A stretch of DNA of 64,000 nucleotides, taken from Phytobacter palmae (GTDB lineage Bacteria > Pseudomonadota > Gammaproteobacteria > Enterobacterales > Enterobacteriaceae). Location: contig FONB01000003.1 in the NCBI GenBank assembly GCA_900112785.1, forward strand, positions 62,001 to 126,000. Reading direction: 5' to 3'. Under the pieces are notes generated by a model. That model did not search any database and was not told the DNA's origin. It saw only the letters and a list, made by a program, of their open reading frames with translations. The stretch's first letter is position 1. Each line of letters begins with the position of its first letter. Both the position numbers and the translations under genes were made by a program. Positions 54,368 to 64,000 of this stretch are shown piece after piece.

Positions 54368-56478
54368 GACAACTTCCTGTTAATCACGCATTCCTGAGTG
54401 GCGGTCAAATCGCCAGTGTTACCATTAATTTCAAATCCTGGCACCTGACGCATTTGCGAGAAGTGGTTTGCCAGCGTCCAGGCATCTGCGCCCATTGCAT
54501 ACAGGCGCGCCAGTGAGTAGTCATTATTGGTGTGCATCAAAGCCTGTTGCATCAGTGCCGGATTGCTGCCTGCGAGCATCGGGATTTCGCTGAACTGCAA
54601 GCCTTCCATCTCCAGACGGAAGTCCGGGCCCGAACCACCCTGAGCGCTACGAGAGCTGGCATAGAGCACGATACCGCTCTGGCTGCCGGTACGCATAGCG
54701 ATCATCGGCTTGATAAGGGCGATTTCATCCTGTGTCGCGACGATATAGACCGCATCGATATTGCCGCCGCCAGTGATCTGCGCTTCGGTTGGCGGAGCCG
54801 GAATATTCAACCCGCCGATGGTCACACCCTGCTGCTGCGGCAGGCTGGCCGCGACAGGACTGCCCGTCATCGCAATACCGGAACCGCTGTTTATTCCCAT
54901 GCGTAGCTCTGTCGTCGAGCCGAATTTTTGCTGCAGCACAATACCGCCGCCCAATTTTTGCCACTCCTGGGCGAAAGCATTGGCGACGCGGTCGCCAAGT
55001 GAGCTGCGCGGTAGCAGAAGCAGCGGTGCATGACGGCCTTGCTGATAAATATGACGCGCCGCATCGCGGGCTTCATCTTCCGGGGAGAGGGCGAAGTAAC
55101 AGATATTCGGACGGTTTTCGACTTTCTCTGGCTGATTCAACGCCAGCACGTTCAGAGGCGTCTGGCTACGCATCAGTTCTTCGACGTGATTTTTCAGGAG
55201 CGGCCCGACAACAATGCTCGCACCCTCTTTCTGAACCTGGCTCAACACCTGGTCAAGTGGCAGTGAACTGGTGTCATACACTTTCAGCACAGCGTTCGGA
55301 TTTGCCGGGGTGCTGGCAACGGCAGGGGTATTTACCGGTTGTCCTGCCGGGGCGGCCGGATCGGTTTGCTCTGCGGGCGTCTGGGTGGGTTGCTCTGCAG
55401 GTGAAGTCTGTTGCGTCTGGTCTGCCTGTGCCTGTGCCTGTGCCGGAGCCTGTGCTGGAGCCGGAGCCGTTACCGGTGCGCCAGCCGCTGGCGCTGGCTG
55501 CGGCGTGGTCAGATCGCTAACATTGGTTTGTGCAGGGCTGACAACATCCGCTGTGGTCGCCATCGTCGCTGCCTGTGCCACCTGGACAGGCACTGCCGGG
55601 CCAGAAACAGGGGTAATGCCGTTTTTCGCTGCCTCAAAACCCTGCTGGATAGCGCGACTAAAGACAGCAGCCTGGCCATTTAACGGCAGTAGCAGGGCGA
55701 TTTGATTGACAGATGCCGGGCGGAAGTTTTGCACATTCGCCAGTTGGCTCGGTAACAGAACGGCGCCTGGATTCTGCGGGAAGCGTTTCTGCCAGTCGGC
55801 AATACCCGCTTTCAGCATGTTCGGATCGTTGCGGTTATCGGACCATACGCGTTGTAAATCAAGCCATCCTTGCAGCACCGTTTCATCCTGACCCGGCTGA
55901 ACGGCTTTGGCCTGATCGGGCGTCAGGGAAGAGAGCGCCTGCCAGGTCGCATCGATATTCTTTTGTTTGTCCGGTGCCGCAGTCAGCAGCGGTTGCTGTG
56001 CAATAAGGGCACGTAGCAGTGTCGGGGATGGTTTATTCTGGTTTGCGGTGATCACATCCTGCCAGTAACGCGCCTGCTGATTCTGACTAAATCCTTTCGG
56101 ATCGACATCGGTCAGCAGTGCCTGCGCCCCTGCGTAGTCTTGTTGCGTTAGTTTGAGTTCTGCGCTCAGCAAGGTCTGTTCAGCGCGCTGCTCGTCATTT
56201 AACTCATGGGGTAATTGAGCCAACAATTCACTGGCCTGCTGGGTCCTGCCCTCTTTCAGCAGTGCACGAATGGCGAGTAATTGCCAGTTGGTCTTGCTAT
56301 CATCTGAGCTTTGCTGCATCTGGTGCAGATAGAAACCCGAATCAGCCTGAGCGTTGCCTTCCAGGTGCGCGGCGCTTTGATCGGCCGAGTGTGTGCCGCA
56401 GCCTGCGAACAGCAGAGCGGCCAGCACGACAGGCAGGCAGCGCATGGCTTTCGAACGTAGAAATGTTGACGGTAGCAT
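54325..56478 (-). CDS. lpoA: LpoA, lipoprotein activator of PBP1a
   Basis: Outer-membrane lipoprotein that reaches through the periplasm to activate PBP1a. It has 717 residues, against 678 in E. coli. A signal peptide with lipobox LFAGC is followed by the TPR-like N-terminal domain (about 30-260) and the periplasmic-binding-like C-terminal domain. Between them is a long Pro/Ala/Gln/Thr-rich insert (bases about 55290-55610). The ATG at 56478 gives [15 protein letters not shown]; the longer frame to 56595 overlaps rsmI. It is divergent from rsmI with 62 nt between starts. Confidence 0.96.
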   Translation of the reverse strand: MLPSTFLRSKAMRCLPVVLAALLFAGCGTHSADQSAAHLEGNAQADSGFYLHQMQQSSDDSKTNWQLLAIRALLKEGRTQQASELLAQLPHELNDEQRAEQTLLSAELKLTQQDYAGAQALLTDVDPKGFSQNQQARYWQDVITANQNKPSPTLLRALIAQQPLLTAAPDKQKNIDATWQALSSLTPDQAKAVQPGQDETVLQGWLDLQRVWSDNRNDPNMLKAGIADWQKRFPQNPGAVLLPSQLANVQNFRPASVNQIALLLPLNGQAAVFSRAIQQGFEAAKNGITPVSGPAVPVQVAQAATMATTADVVSPAQTNVSDLTTPQPAPAAGAPVTAPAPAQAPAQAQAQADQTQQTSPAEQPTQTPAEQTDPAAPAGQPVNTPAVASTPANPNAVLKVYDTSSLPLDQVLSQVQKEGASIVVGPLLKNHVEELMRSQTPLNVLALNQPEKVENRPNICYFALSPEDEARDAARHIYQQGRHAPLLLLPRSSLGDRVANAFAQEWQKLGGGIVLQQKFGSTTELRMGINSGSGIAMTGSPVAASLPQQQGVTIGGLNIPAPPTEAQITGGGNIDAVYIVATQDEIALIKPMIAMRTGSQSGIVLYASSRSAQGGSGPDFRLEMEGLQFSEIPMLAGSNPALMQQALMHTNNDYSLARLYAMGADAWTLANHFSQMRQVPGFEINGNTGDLTATQECVINRKLSWLKYQQGQIVPAS

Positions 56479-56540
56479 ACTGTATCCAGTGATATTTTTT
56501 ACGCAATGCTCAATATTAAATCGGCAATACGGATCAAACA

Positions 56541-57407
56541 ATGAAACAACACGAATCTGCGGACAATTATCAGGGCCAGCTCTACATTGTCCCAACGCCC
56601 ATCGGCAATTTGGGTGATATTACCCAGCGTGCGCTCACCGTATTGCAGGATGTCGATCTTATCGCTGCCGAGGATACGCGCCACACCGGGCTGCTGCTTT
56701 CCCATTTTGCCATTAATGCCCGTCTGTTTGCCCTGCACGACCATAATGAGCAACAAAAGGCCGACACGCTGGTGGCGAAGCTAAAAGAGGGGCAAAACAT
56801 CGCGCTGGTCTCCGATGCCGGCACGCCGCTGATTAACGACCCTGGCTACCACCTTGTACGCACCTGCCGTGAAGCGGGCATCCGTGTGGTTCCACTACCG
56901 GGTCCGTGTGCCGCAATAGCAGCATTAAGTGCGGCGGGGTTACCGTCCGATCGTTTTTGTTACGAGGGGTTTCTGCCGGCGAAATCGAAAGGGCGTCGCG
57001 ACACCTTAAAATCGCTGGAGACAGAACCGCGCACGCTCATTTTTTATGAATCAACGCATCGCCTGCTGGAAAGCCTGGAGGATATCGTCACTGTGCTGGG
57101 CGAATCACGTTACGTGGTGCTGGCCCGCGAGCTGACCAAAACCTGGGAGTCGATTTATGGCGCGCCGGTAGGGGAGTTGCTGGCATGGGTGAAAGAGGAC
57201 GAAAACCGCCGCAAGGGCGAGATGGTGCTGATCGTTGAAGGCCACAAGGCACAGGAAGATGCCTTACCCGCCGATGCGCTGCGCACGCTGGCATTGCTGC
57301 AGGCTGAACTTCCCCTGAAAAAAGCCGCTGCGCTGGCTGCGGAAATCCACGGCGTGAAGAAAAACGCGCTTTATAAATACGCGCTGGAGCAGCAGGGCGA
57401 GGCGTAG
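56541..57407 (+). CDS. rsmI: RsmI, 16S rRNA C1402 2'-O-methyltransferase
   Basis: Tetrapyrrole-methylase-fold enzyme of 288 residues that methylates C1402 in the 30S P site. Motifs: [47 protein letters not shown] and [18 protein letters not shown]. The C-terminal helical part ends [21 protein letters not shown]. It is a housekeeping gene at the edge of a decayed region. Confidence 0.97.
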   Translation: MKQHESADNYQGQLYIVPTPIGNLGDITQRALTVLQDVDLIAAEDTRHTGLLLSHFAINARLFALHDHNEQQKADTLVAKLKEGQNIALVSDAGTPLINDPGYHLVRTCREAGIRVVPLPGPCAAIAALSAAGLPSDRFCYEGFLPAKSKGRRDTLKSLETEPRTLIFYESTHRLLESLEDIVTVLGESRYVVLARELTKTWESIYGAPVGELLAWVKEDENRRKGEMVLIVEGHKAQEDALPADALRTLALLQAELPLKKAAALAAEIHGVKKNALYKYALEQQGEA

Positions 57408-57480
57408 CTTTTCTGCCTGGGCATAGCAGGGTTATATTCGGGCGATTTTCTTTTGACGTACCCCGATCTTTCCACCGAGG

Positions 57481-57510
57481 CAGCCATGTTATTCATACCA
57501 TGGCTGTTTT
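57481..57510 (+). terminator. Terminator-like hairpin downstream of rsmI
   Basis: CAGCCATG and CATGGCTG pair around TTATTCATAC, followed by TTTTCGTT. It is 74 nt after the rsmI stop. Confidence 0.7.
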
Positions 57511-57525
57511 CGTTACGGTTAGCGC

Positions 57526-57752
57526 AGCGGGCGCGCTAAACAATCACAACTTTCTTACCCAACTTATTCAGCACTGCTTTACCCTTCTCGCTATCTTCAT
57601 CGGCAACACCTGATTAAACCCTGTAGTGACTGAACTTGCAGGCGTGCGGTACCGCCATCACGCCGCTAATCGAATTGGTAATGCCGTTGGTAGTATCAGT
57701 GCCATCCGGCCCACAAACATCAGATCGGCACTGATGCTCTGCAACTACAGAT
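57526..57752 (-). pseudogene. gatR: Remnant of gatR (DeoR-family galactitol repressor), C-terminal part
   Basis: On the minus strand, [12 protein letters not shown] (bases about 57748-57713) continues after a one-base shift as GPDGTDTTNGIT, then NSISGVMA, a stop (about 57615), and later VADEDSEKGKAVLNKLGKKV ending at a stop near 57526. E. coli GatR, as recalled, reads ADLMFVGADGIDAVNGIT...GYSISGVMAA...VITDDAVSDVDKLALQK. The match is strong, in order and co-linear, but with a frameshift, small deletions and a stop, and the N-terminal DNA-binding part is absent. It is not functional. Confidence 0.8.
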
Positions 57753-57755
57753 ACT

Positions 57756-57902
57756 TCCCGGCGTGTCCGCAACAATAAGAGGGGAACGCGATTCCGCTGC
57801 GGTATCTACCACCACCTGTGACATTTCAAAATTGTGGATCTTGAATGTCAGGGTGGCGTGGCCTTTTTGCTGCGCTTTGTTAAGTCCCCCTGTCGTCGAC
57901 AT
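57756..57902 (-). pseudogene. gatY: 5' remnant of gatY (tagatose-1,6-bisphosphate aldolase)
   Basis: The minus strand codes about 49 residues, [20 protein letters not shown] followed by [20 protein letters not shown] and PLIVADTPG. Class II tagatose-bisphosphate aldolases (GatY/KbaY) begin [28 protein letters not shown]...APVIIAGTPGTF. After TPG the similarity stops and the frame runs into the gatR remnant. Lost core residues (AVPAFN changed to TLTFK) and truncation to one sixth of the family length of about 285 mark it as dead. It could equally come from kbaY, but the gatR neighbour favours gatY. Confidence 0.75.
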
Positions 57903-57982
57903 AATGTACTTTCTGTCTCTGAAACCTTTCGTTTGTTTTCTCAGAAAAGAGGTTTTCGAAAGTTTATGGAGACGAAAAAACA

Positions 57983-58012
57983 ATAAAAAAAAGCATGGCC
58001 GAAGCCATGCTA
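57983..58012 (-). terminator. Terminator of garD
   Basis: Read on the minus strand, AGCATGGC-TTCG-GCCATGCT is a perfect stem with a stable UUCG-type loop, followed by eight T. It starts 23 nt after the garD stop. Confidence 0.93.
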
Positions 58013-58034
58013 AACGTTGAGGTATATTGATGAA

Positions 58035-59606
58035 TCAGGTCACCGGAGCCGGGTTAAACACAGCCAGTTGGTTGTGCAAACCCCATTGATCAGAAAAGGT
58101 TTTCTTGCGGCCGCTTGCGACATCAAGGATAAAGTGGAACAGCTTCCAGCCCACCTCCTCGATAGTCTCTTCGCCCGTTGCGATAGTCCCTGCGTTGATA
58201 TCCATCAAATCATACCAACGGTTTGCCAGTTCAGTACGGGTCGCCATTTTGATGACTGGCACCGCCATCAGGCCGTACGGCGTACCACGTCCGGTGGTGA
58301 ATACCTGAACGGTGATGCCGGAAGCCACCTGTTGCGTGCCGCAGACAAAGTCACTGGCTGGCGTTGCCGCATAAATCAGACCACGTTTGGTCGGGCGTTG
58401 ACCGGGCGAAAGCACTTCGGAAATGGCGCTCTTACCCGATTTCGCAATCGAGCCCAGCGCTTTTTCCACTACGTTTGCCAGACCGCCCTTTTTATTCCCC
58501 GGAGATGGGTTAGCACTACGGTCCGTTTGCCCCATATCCAGGTAGTTGTCATACCAGGCCATCTCTTCCAGCAGGCGCTTGCCCACCTCTTCATTGATGG
58601 CACGCGGCGTAAGGAGGTGAATGGCATCACGCACTTCGGTCACTTCGGAGAACATGACCGTGCCACCGCAACGTATAAGCAGGTCAGAGGCATAACCAAC
58701 TGCCGGATTTGCGGTCACACCGGAGAAGGCGTCGCTACCACCACACTGCATGCCGACAACCAGTTCAGAAGCCGGGCAGGTTTCGCGCTGGCGTTGGTTC
58801 AATTTTTCCAGATGACGAACTGCAACCTGCAAAATATCGTCAACCATAGATTTGAAACCGACATGATGTTCATCCTGCAGACGGACAATACTGGCATCGT
58901 CTACCGGAATCGATTTCACATCTTCTGTACCCTGGAGCAGGCGCTCAGGTTGCAGTTTTTCACAGCCCAGACCGATCACCATCACTTCACCGCCAAAGTT
59001 GGGGTTCAGCGCGATGTTGTGAATGGTACGGATAGGCACAACGGCTGCCGGTGCGTTAATGGCGACGCCACAGCCGTACAGATGGTTCAGGCCGACCACG
59101 CCATCCACATTCGGGTACTTCGGTAGCAGGTCGCGTTCAATAATTTTCACCACATAGTCGACCACCCCCGCCACACAATGCACGCTGGTGGTGATGCCGA
59201 GGAGATTTTTGGTACCGACGCTGCCATCGGCGTTGCGATAACCTTCGAAGGTATAACCTTCCAGCGGCGGCAATGGTTCTGGCACTTTCGTCGCCAGGGG
59301 CAGTGTATTCAATGGCGGCGCTTTCGGTAATTCGACGGTGGATTCGTCAATCCAGCTGCCGCGCGCAATATCACGTACTGCATAACCGATAACTTCACCG
59401 TACCGGATGATTTCCCCGTGATGAGGAATATCTACCAGCGCAACTTTATGGCCTTGCGGGATATGCTCAATTAATTCGAGACCATCCGGAAAACGGGTGC
59501 CCGCTTTTAATCCATTGTCATTAACGATGATAGCGACATTATCGGTGTCGTGTACTTTAATATAAAACGCCGTAGGCGACTGCTGTCTAATTTCAATGTC
59601 GGCCAT
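58035..59606 (-). CDS. garD: GarD, galactarate dehydratase
   Basis: First step of galactarate use: dehydration to 5-keto-4-deoxy-D-glucarate, iron-dependent. It has 523 residues, the E. coli length, with an N-terminal SAF-like domain (1-about 95) and the UxaA-type domain with [28 protein letters not shown] and [20 protein letters not shown]. The ATG at 59606 gives [20 protein letters not shown]; a TTG at 59612 is possible. It is divergent from garP across 423 nt. Confidence 0.97.
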   Translation of the reverse strand: MADIEIRQQSPTAFYIKVHDTDNVAIIVNDNGLKAGTRFPDGLELIEHIPQGHKVALVDIPHHGEIIRYGEVIGYAVRDIARGSWIDESTVELPKAPPLNTLPLATKVPEPLPPLEGYTFEGYRNADGSVGTKNLLGITTSVHCVAGVVDYVVKIIERDLLPKYPNVDGVVGLNHLYGCGVAINAPAAVVPIRTIHNIALNPNFGGEVMVIGLGCEKLQPERLLQGTEDVKSIPVDDASIVRLQDEHHVGFKSMVDDILQVAVRHLEKLNQRQRETCPASELVVGMQCGGSDAFSGVTANPAVGYASDLLIRCGGTVMFSEVTEVRDAIHLLTPRAINEEVGKRLLEEMAWYDNYLDMGQTDRSANPSPGNKKGGLANVVEKALGSIAKSGKSAISEVLSPGQRPTKRGLIYAATPASDFVCGTQQVASGITVQVFTTGRGTPYGLMAVPVIKMATRTELANRWYDLMDINAGTIATGEETIEEVGWKLFHFILDVASGRKKTFSDQWGLHNQLAVFNPAPVT

Positions 59607-60029
59607 TATCAAGTAATCTCCAGCTAACGATACGATGCATTACTCAAAAAAATAAAGAGGGGATGTTCTTTAATTATCAGAAATACAAAAATCATTTGAT
59701 GGAATAAGAATGTCAGGAGTTTCAAGATCAAAATGTGATCTAAATCACTTATCTTCGTGGTTAGGTGCGCTGTAAGGATTCGAATTACCAGATCTGTGCA
59801 TCAGCGCCCAGCTATGTGTGCATATGCTCAAAATAATCTTACTGGCCCACGTTAAAATTGAGCAAACCGCCAGTGCGCGACCGATTGGCGGTGATTATAC
59901 TGTGCGGTAATAAAATATAAACATGCTATTGCCCGATATTATTCTTCGAGAGTTTCTTTTTATATGTCGGGTAAATTACATATCAAGAAAAATATATTTT
60001 AAAATCTAAGCAGCACCCGAGGAAATGAT
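59607..60029. promoter_or_regulatory. garD / garP divergent control region
   Basis: The 423-nt gap is AT-rich and has no gene. It must hold both gar promoters and, by analogy with E. coli, sites for the sugar-acid activator CdaR (SdaR); I do not know that motif well enough to mark it. A CRP site lies at 59731-59752. A GAGGAAATGATATG start context precedes garP. Confidence 0.7.
59731..59752. promoter_or_regulatory. CRP-binding site of the gar locus
   Basis: TGTGATCTAAATCAC is nearly identical to the CRP consensus TGTGATCTAGATCAC, with AAA before it as in the consensus. It lies about 125 nt from the garD start and 280 nt from the garP start, so it fits cAMP-CRP control of garD best. Confidence 0.85.
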
Positions 60030-61364
60030 ATGTCTGTGCAAAGTTCAATTGAGGTAAAAAGGGGAATACCAACTCGCTATTTAATTCTGCTCATTATATT
60101 TATTGTCACAGCAGTTAACTACGCGGACCGCGCCACGCTCTCCATTGCGGGGACCGATGTCGCGAAAGAGTTGCATCTTGACTCGGTATCGATGGGTTAC
60201 ATTTTTTCTGCGTTTGGCTGGGCGTACCTGCTGATGCAGATCCCAGGCGGCTGGTTACTTGACCGCTATGGCTCGAAAAAGGTGTATACCTGGAGCCTGT
60301 TCTTTTGGTCGCTTTTTACCTTCTTGCAAGGTTTTGTCGACGTGTTCCCGCTCGCATGGGCTGGGGTCTCGATGTTTATCATGCGCTTTATGCTGGGCTT
60401 CTCCGAAGCACCTTCTTTCCCGGCAAACGCCCGTATTGTGGCGGCCTGGTTCCCGGCAAAAGAGCGCGGTACCGCTTCGGCGATTTTTAACGCGGCGCAG
60501 TATTTTTCGCTCGCACTGTTCTCCCCACTACTGGGTTGGCTGACCTTCGCATGGGGCTGGGAACATGTCTTCACTGTTATGGGCGTGATTGGTTTTGTGC
60601 TGACGGCAGCCTGGGTTAAGTACATTCATAACCCAACCGACCATCCGCGTATGACCCGCGAAGAGCTGGATTATATTTCTGCTAACGGTGCGGTGGTCGA
60701 TATGGACCACAAAAAAACCGACAGCGATAAGCAATCCGGCCCGAAACTGGATTACATCAGGCAACTGTTATCCAGCCGTATGATGCTTGGCGTGTTCTTT
60801 GGTCAATATTTCCTGAACACCATCACATGGTTTTTCCTGACCTGGTTTCCGATTTACCTGGTGCAGGATAAGGGCATGTCAATTTTGAAAGTGGGTTTTG
60901 TCGCGTCCATTCCCGCCCTGTGTGGCTTTGGTGGTGGAGTGCTGGGCGGTCTTTTCTCGGACTACCTGATTAAGCGTGGTTGCACTTTGACCATGGCGCG
61001 TAAATTCCCCATCGTTGTTGGGATGTTGTTGGCTTCCAGCATCATTCTGTGTAACTACACCGACAACACCGTACTGGTTATCGCATTGATGGCCCTGGCA
61101 TTCTTCGGTAAAGGTTTTGGCGCGTTAGGCTGGCCGGTTATCTCCGATATCGCACCGAAAGAAATTGTCGGTCTGTGCGGCGGCGTGTTTAACGTGTTCG
61201 GAAATGTGGCATCGATTGTGACCCCGCTGGTGATTGGGTACATGGTCAAAGAGTTGCATTCGTTCAACGGGGCGCTGATTTTTGTCGGCTGCTCGGCCCT
61301 GATGATGATGGTTTGCTACCTGTTTGTGGTGGGCGACATCAAACGTATGGAATTGAAAAAGTAA
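60030..61364 (+). CDS. garP: GarP, galactarate/glucarate transporter (MFS)
   Basis: An anion:cation symporter-family MFS permease of 444 residues and 12 predicted helices. Signature segments are [12 protein letters not shown] after helix 1, [46 protein letters not shown], and [20 protein letters not shown]. The closest relatives are GudP and YhaU. The N-terminal 12 residues differ from E. coli. It heads the garPLRK operon; garL follows after 29 nt. Confidence 0.95.
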   Translation: MSVQSSIEVKRGIPTRYLILLIIFIVTAVNYADRATLSIAGTDVAKELHLDSVSMGYIFSAFGWAYLLMQIPGGWLLDRYGSKKVYTWSLFFWSLFTFLQGFVDVFPLAWAGVSMFIMRFMLGFSEAPSFPANARIVAAWFPAKERGTASAIFNAAQYFSLALFSPLLGWLTFAWGWEHVFTVMGVIGFVLTAAWVKYIHNPTDHPRMTREELDYISANGAVVDMDHKKTDSDKQSGPKLDYIRQLLSSRMMLGVFFGQYFLNTITWFFLTWFPIYLVQDKGMSILKVGFVASIPALCGFGGGVLGGLFSDYLIKRGCTLTMARKFPIVVGMLLASSIILCNYTDNTVLVIALMALAFFGKGFGALGWPVISDIAPKEIVGLCGGVFNVFGNVASIVTPLVIGYMVKELHSFNGALIFVGCSALMMMVCYLFVVGDIKRMELKK

Positions 61365-61393
61365 GCAACGGCTTAAAAATTAAGGTGCAAAAG

Positions 61394-62164
61394 ATGAGTA
61401 ACGATATCTTCCCGAACAAATTTAAAGCTGCTCTGGCGGCAAATCAGGTTCAGATCGGTTGTTGGTCGGCGCTGGGTAGTCATATCAGCACTGAGGTTCT
61501 GGGCCTGGCAGGTTTTGACTGGCTGCTGTTGGACGGTGAACACGCCCCGAATGACGTGCTCTCTTTTGTACCGCAGTTGATGGCACTGAAAGGTAGCGCC
61601 AGCGCACCGGTGGTACGTATCCCGACGAACGATCCGGTTGTGATCAAGCGTCTGCTGGATATCGGTTTCTACAATTTCCTCGTCCCGTTCGTTGAAACGG
61701 CAGAAGAAGCAGCAAACGCCGTTGCGGCAACCCGTTACCCGCCAGAAGGGATCCGCGGCGTGTCCGTGTCTCACCGCGCCAATATGTTCGGCACCGTACC
61801 GGATTACTTCGCACAGTCGAACAAAAACATCACCATCATCGTGCAGATCGAAAGCCAGGAGGGCGTGGATAACCTCGACGCTATCCTCAAAACCGACGGC
61901 GTTGACGGCGTATTCGTTGGTCCAAGCGACCTTGCGGCAACTCTGGGTTATATCGGCAACGCCGGGCACCCGGAAGTACAGCGCACCATCGAACATATTT
62001 TTGCGCGTGCAAAAGCGCACGGCAAACCGAGCGGTATCCTGGCGCCTGTTGAAGCAGATGCCCGTCGCTATCTGGAATGGGGAGCGACCATCGTTGCTGT
62101 TGGCAGCGATCTGGGCGTGTTCCGTGCGGGTACGCAGAAGCTGGCTGATACCTTTAAAAAATAA
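61394..62164 (+). CDS. garL: GarL, 5-keto-4-deoxy-D-glucarate aldolase
   Basis: Class II aldolase of the HpcH/HpaI family; splits 5-keto-4-deoxy-D-glucarate to pyruvate and tartronate semialdehyde. It has 256 residues. His50 in [11 protein letters not shown] is the catalytic base; the metal ligands lie in [13 protein letters not shown] and [17 protein letters not shown]. The ATG at 61394 gives [14 protein letters not shown]; the open frame extends into garP. Confidence 0.96.
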   Translation: MSNDIFPNKFKAALAANQVQIGCWSALGSHISTEVLGLAGFDWLLLDGEHAPNDVLSFVPQLMALKGSASAPVVRIPTNDPVVIKRLLDIGFYNFLVPFVETAEEAANAVAATRYPPEGIRGVSVSHRANMFGTVPDYFAQSNKNITIIVQIESQEGVDNLDAILKTDGVDGVFVGPSDLAATLGYIGNAGHPEVQRTIEHIFARAKAHGKPSGILAPVEADARRYLEWGATIVAVGSDLGVFRAGTQKLADTFKK

Positions 62165-62199
62165 TCAAACCACCACTGGATAAAGAGAGAGACGCAATT

Positions 62200-63090
62200 A
62201 TGACGATGAAAGTTGGTTTCATTGGCCTTGGCATCATGGGTAAACCAATGAGTAAAAACCTCATTAAAGCAGGTTACTCACTGGTGGTCTCCGACCGCAA
62301 TGCAGATGTGGTCGCTGAACTGATCGCCGCTGGTGCAGAAGCCGCCACCAGCGCAAAAGCTATTGCAGAACAGTGTGATGTGATCATCACCATGCTGCCG
62401 AACTCCCCGCACGTGAAAGAAGTTGCGCTGGGCGAAGGTGGCATCATTGAAGGCGCAAAACCGGGTACTGTTCTGATCGATATGAGCTCGATTGCTCCGC
62501 TGGCCAGCCGTGAAATCAGCGAAGGTCTGAAAGCAAAAGGTATCGAAATGCTGGACGCGCCGGTAAGTGGCGGTGAACCGAAAGCTATCGACGGCACCCT
62601 GTCCGTAATGGTTGGCGGCGACAAAGCGCTGTTCGACAAATACTACGATCTGCTGAAAGCCATGGCGGGTTCTGTTGTTCACACTGGCGATATCGGCGCG
62701 GGTAATGTGACCAAACTGGCTAACCAGGTCATCGTGGCGCTGAACATTGCGGCAATGTCCGAAGCGCTGACGCTGGCAACGAAAGCGGGCGTTAATCCAG
62801 AACTGGTATTTCAGGCAATCCGCGGCGGTCTGGCTGGCAGCACCGTGCTGGAAGCAAAAGCACCGATGGTTCTGAACCGCAATTTTAAACCTGGTTTCCG
62901 TATCGATCTGCATATCAAAGACCTGTCCAACGCCCTGGATACCTCTCATGGCGTAGGTGCGCAGTTGCCGCTGACTGCCGCAGTAATGGAAATGATGCAG
63001 GCACTGCGTGCTGATGGTCACGGTAATGACGACCACAGCGCTCTCGCGTGCTACTACGAAAAACTGGCGAAAGTAGAAATCTCTCGCTAA
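62200..63090 (+). CDS. garR: GarR, tartronate semialdehyde reductase
   Basis: NADH-dependent reductase of the 3-hydroxyisobutyrate dehydrogenase family, making D-glycerate. Motifs: MKVGFIGLGIMGKPMSKNL (cofactor), DAPVSGGEPKAIDGTLSVMVGG (substrate) and GAGNVTKLANQVIVALN with the catalytic Lys. The ATG at 62200 is 9 nt from GAGAG and gives 296 residues; starting at the second Met (62206) gives 294, the length listed for E. coli. A 125-nt gap with a hairpin separates it from garK. Confidence 0.96.
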   Translation: MTMKVGFIGLGIMGKPMSKNLIKAGYSLVVSDRNADVVAELIAAGAEAATSAKAIAEQCDVIITMLPNSPHVKEVALGEGGIIEGAKPGTVLIDMSSIAPLASREISEGLKAKGIEMLDAPVSGGEPKAIDGTLSVMVGGDKALFDKYYDLLKAMAGSVVHTGDIGAGNVTKLANQVIVALNIAAMSEALTLATKAGVNPELVFQAIRGGLAGSTVLEAKAPMVLNRNFKPGFRIDLHIKDLSNALDTSHGVGAQLPLTAAVMEMMQALRADGHGNDDHSALACYYEKLAKVEISR

Positions 63091-63139
63091 TAAGAAGGGT
63101 GCGGGAGCGCGCCTGAATTTCTTAAGCATCAACATCTTG

Positions 63140-63169
63140 CAGGTCGAAAACCACGACGGGTACGACCTG
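63140..63169 (+). repeat. Hairpin in the garR-garK gap
   Basis: CAGGTCG (63140-63146) and CGACCTG (63163-63169) form a perfect 7-bp stem around 16 nt. There is no T-run, so it is not an intrinsic terminator; it may stabilise the upstream mRNA or affect garK translation. Confidence 0.6.
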
Positions 63170-63215
63170 TGAGGTGCAATCAATGCCTTGCGCGGCAATG
63201 TCAGGCTAATCAACT

Positions 63216-64000
63216 ATGAAAATCGTAATCGCCCCAGACTCTTATAAAGAAAGCCTTTCTGCTACCGAAGTAGCGCAGGCGATAGAAAAAGGATTTCGGG
63301 AAATTTTCCCGGATGCTCAATACGTTTCAGTTCCGGTCGCAGATGGCGGTGAGGGAACGGTTGAAGCCATGATTGCCGCTACAAAAGGTTCTGTGCACAC
63401 GGCGCGCGTGACTGGTCCTTTAGGCGAAAACGTTAATGCGCGTTGGGGGATGTCCGGCGACGGTAAAACAGCCTTTATCGAAATGGCTGCTGCCAGCGGT
63501 CTGGCACTTGTCCCCCCTGAATTACGAAACCCTCTGATCACCACTTCACGCGGCACCGGGGAACTTATTTTGCACGCGCTGGATCATGGGGCAAAAAATA
63601 TCATTATCGGCATCGGCGGTAGCGCAACGAATGACGGCGGTGCGGGTATGGTACAGGCGCTTGGCGTGAGACTGTGCGATGCCAATGGTACCGAAATTGG
63701 CAACGGTGGCGGCAGCCTGATAAGCCTGAACGCTATTGATGTCTCCAGGCTCGATCCGCGTCTTGCTGGCTGCACTATTCGTGTTGCCTGCGATGTAACT
63801 AATCCGCTGACGGGCGAAAAGGGCGCATCGCGTATCTTTGGACCACAAAAAGGCGCGACGGAAGAGTTGATTGTCGAGCTGGACCGTAACCTTGCCCATT
63901 ACGCCGGGGTGATTAAAAAATCGCTGCATATTGATGTGAAAAATGTGCCGGGAGCCGGTGCGGCGGGCGGTATGGGCGCAGCGTTAATGGCATTCCTGGG
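63216..64000 (+). CDS. garK: GarK, glycerate 2-kinase, 3' end outside window
   Basis: Phosphorylates D-glycerate to 2-phosphoglycerate, ending the galactarate and glucarate route. The frame from ATG 63216 is open to the window end: 261 complete codons of about 381 in E. coli. [60 protein letters not shown] and [15 protein letters not shown] are glycerate kinase family motifs. The last bases code [17 protein letters not shown]. It is the fourth gene of garPLRK; rnpB would be expected beyond. Confidence 0.96.
   Translation, partial: MKIVIAPDSYKESLSATEVAQAIEKGFREIFPDAQYVSVPVADGGEGTVEAMIAATKGSVHTARVTGPLGENVNARWGMSGDGKTAFIEMAAASGLALVPPELRNPLITTSRGTGELILHALDHGAKNIIIGIGGSATNDGGAGMVQALGVRLCDANGTEIGNGGGSLISLNAIDVSRLDPRLAGCTIRVACDVTNPLTGEKGASRIFGPQKGATEELIVELDRNLAHYAGVIKKSLHIDVKNVPGAGAAGGMGAALMAFL

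Larger units (their letters stand above)
57408..58034. other. 627-nt gene-free gap between rsmI and garD
   Basis: No intact gene is present. It contains a plus-strand hairpin at 57481-57510, a broken gatR 3' fragment, a gatY 5' fragment joined to it, and the garD terminator. Together these look like a deletion scar of a minus-strand galactitol operon. Confidence 0.8.

Noticed and set aside
57720-57983. An 87-codon minus-strand frame next to garD considered as a small intact gene.
   Set aside because: Only the middle resembles the start of GatY; its N-terminal 27 residues have no match and lie upstream of the natural start, and its end is a fusion into gatR debris in the wrong frame.
58017-59126. 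A 369-codon plus-strand open frame opposite garD.
   Set aside because: garD is full length with all motifs; the antisense frame lacks a domain and starts near the garD terminator.

Overview
The window is a stretch of enterobacterial core chromosome. Nearly every protein matches an Escherichia coli K-12 protein in length and order, from arcB through the ptsN/rpoN/lpt, mla, obg/ftsH, nusA/infB, pnp/deaD, ubiUVT and lpoA clusters to the gar galactarate genes. Sequence differences rule out K-12 itself: IF2 is about 904 residues, LpoA about 717, yhbX is absent between argG and metY, and a gat-operon scar lies next to garD. The best guess is a close relative such as Citrobacter or Salmonella. This is inferred from gene order and recalled sequences, with no search run.

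Layout. 1-3.6 kb: 3' part of arcB, the sRNA ArcZ on the opposite strand, elbB and mtgA. 3.6-11.6 kb, minus strand: yrbG-kdsD-kdsC-lptC-lptA-lptB-rpoN-hpf-ptsN-rapZ-npr, joining Kdo and LPS transport to sigma-54 and the nitrogen PTS. 11.8-16.6 kb, plus strand: mlaFEDCB, ibaG, murA. 16.6-23.9 kb: sfsB, ispB, then rplU-rpmA-yhbE-obgE, dacB, greA with its sigma-E promoter and attenuator leader, and yhbY. 24.0-29.6 kb: rlmE-ftsH behind a heat-shock promoter, folP-glmM, secG, leuU tRNA. 29.7-38.3 kb: argG (minus), metY initiator tRNA, rimP-nusA-infB-rbfA-truB-rpsO. 38.6-45.2 kb: pnp, nlpI, yrbN-deaD, mtr.

45.2-57.4 kb holds yhbW, ubiVU divergent from ubiT-yhbS, yhbQ, yhbP, yhbO, yraR, yraQ, the minus-strand lpoA-yraN-diaA-dolP group, and rsmI. 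57.4-58.0 kb is a decayed intergenic scar with a 5' fragment of gatY joined to a broken 3' fragment of gatR. 58.0-64.0 kb is the galactarate catabolic locus: garD divergent from garP-garL-garR-garK, with a near-consensus CRP site between them. garK runs off the window.

No CRISPR array, prophage, insertion sequence or defence system was seen. No undescribed multi-gene system is visible. The most informative oddities are the gatY'-'gatR deletion scar, lineage differences in ArcZ, LpoA and IF2, the initiator tRNA variant at metY, and several structured leaders or hairpins.
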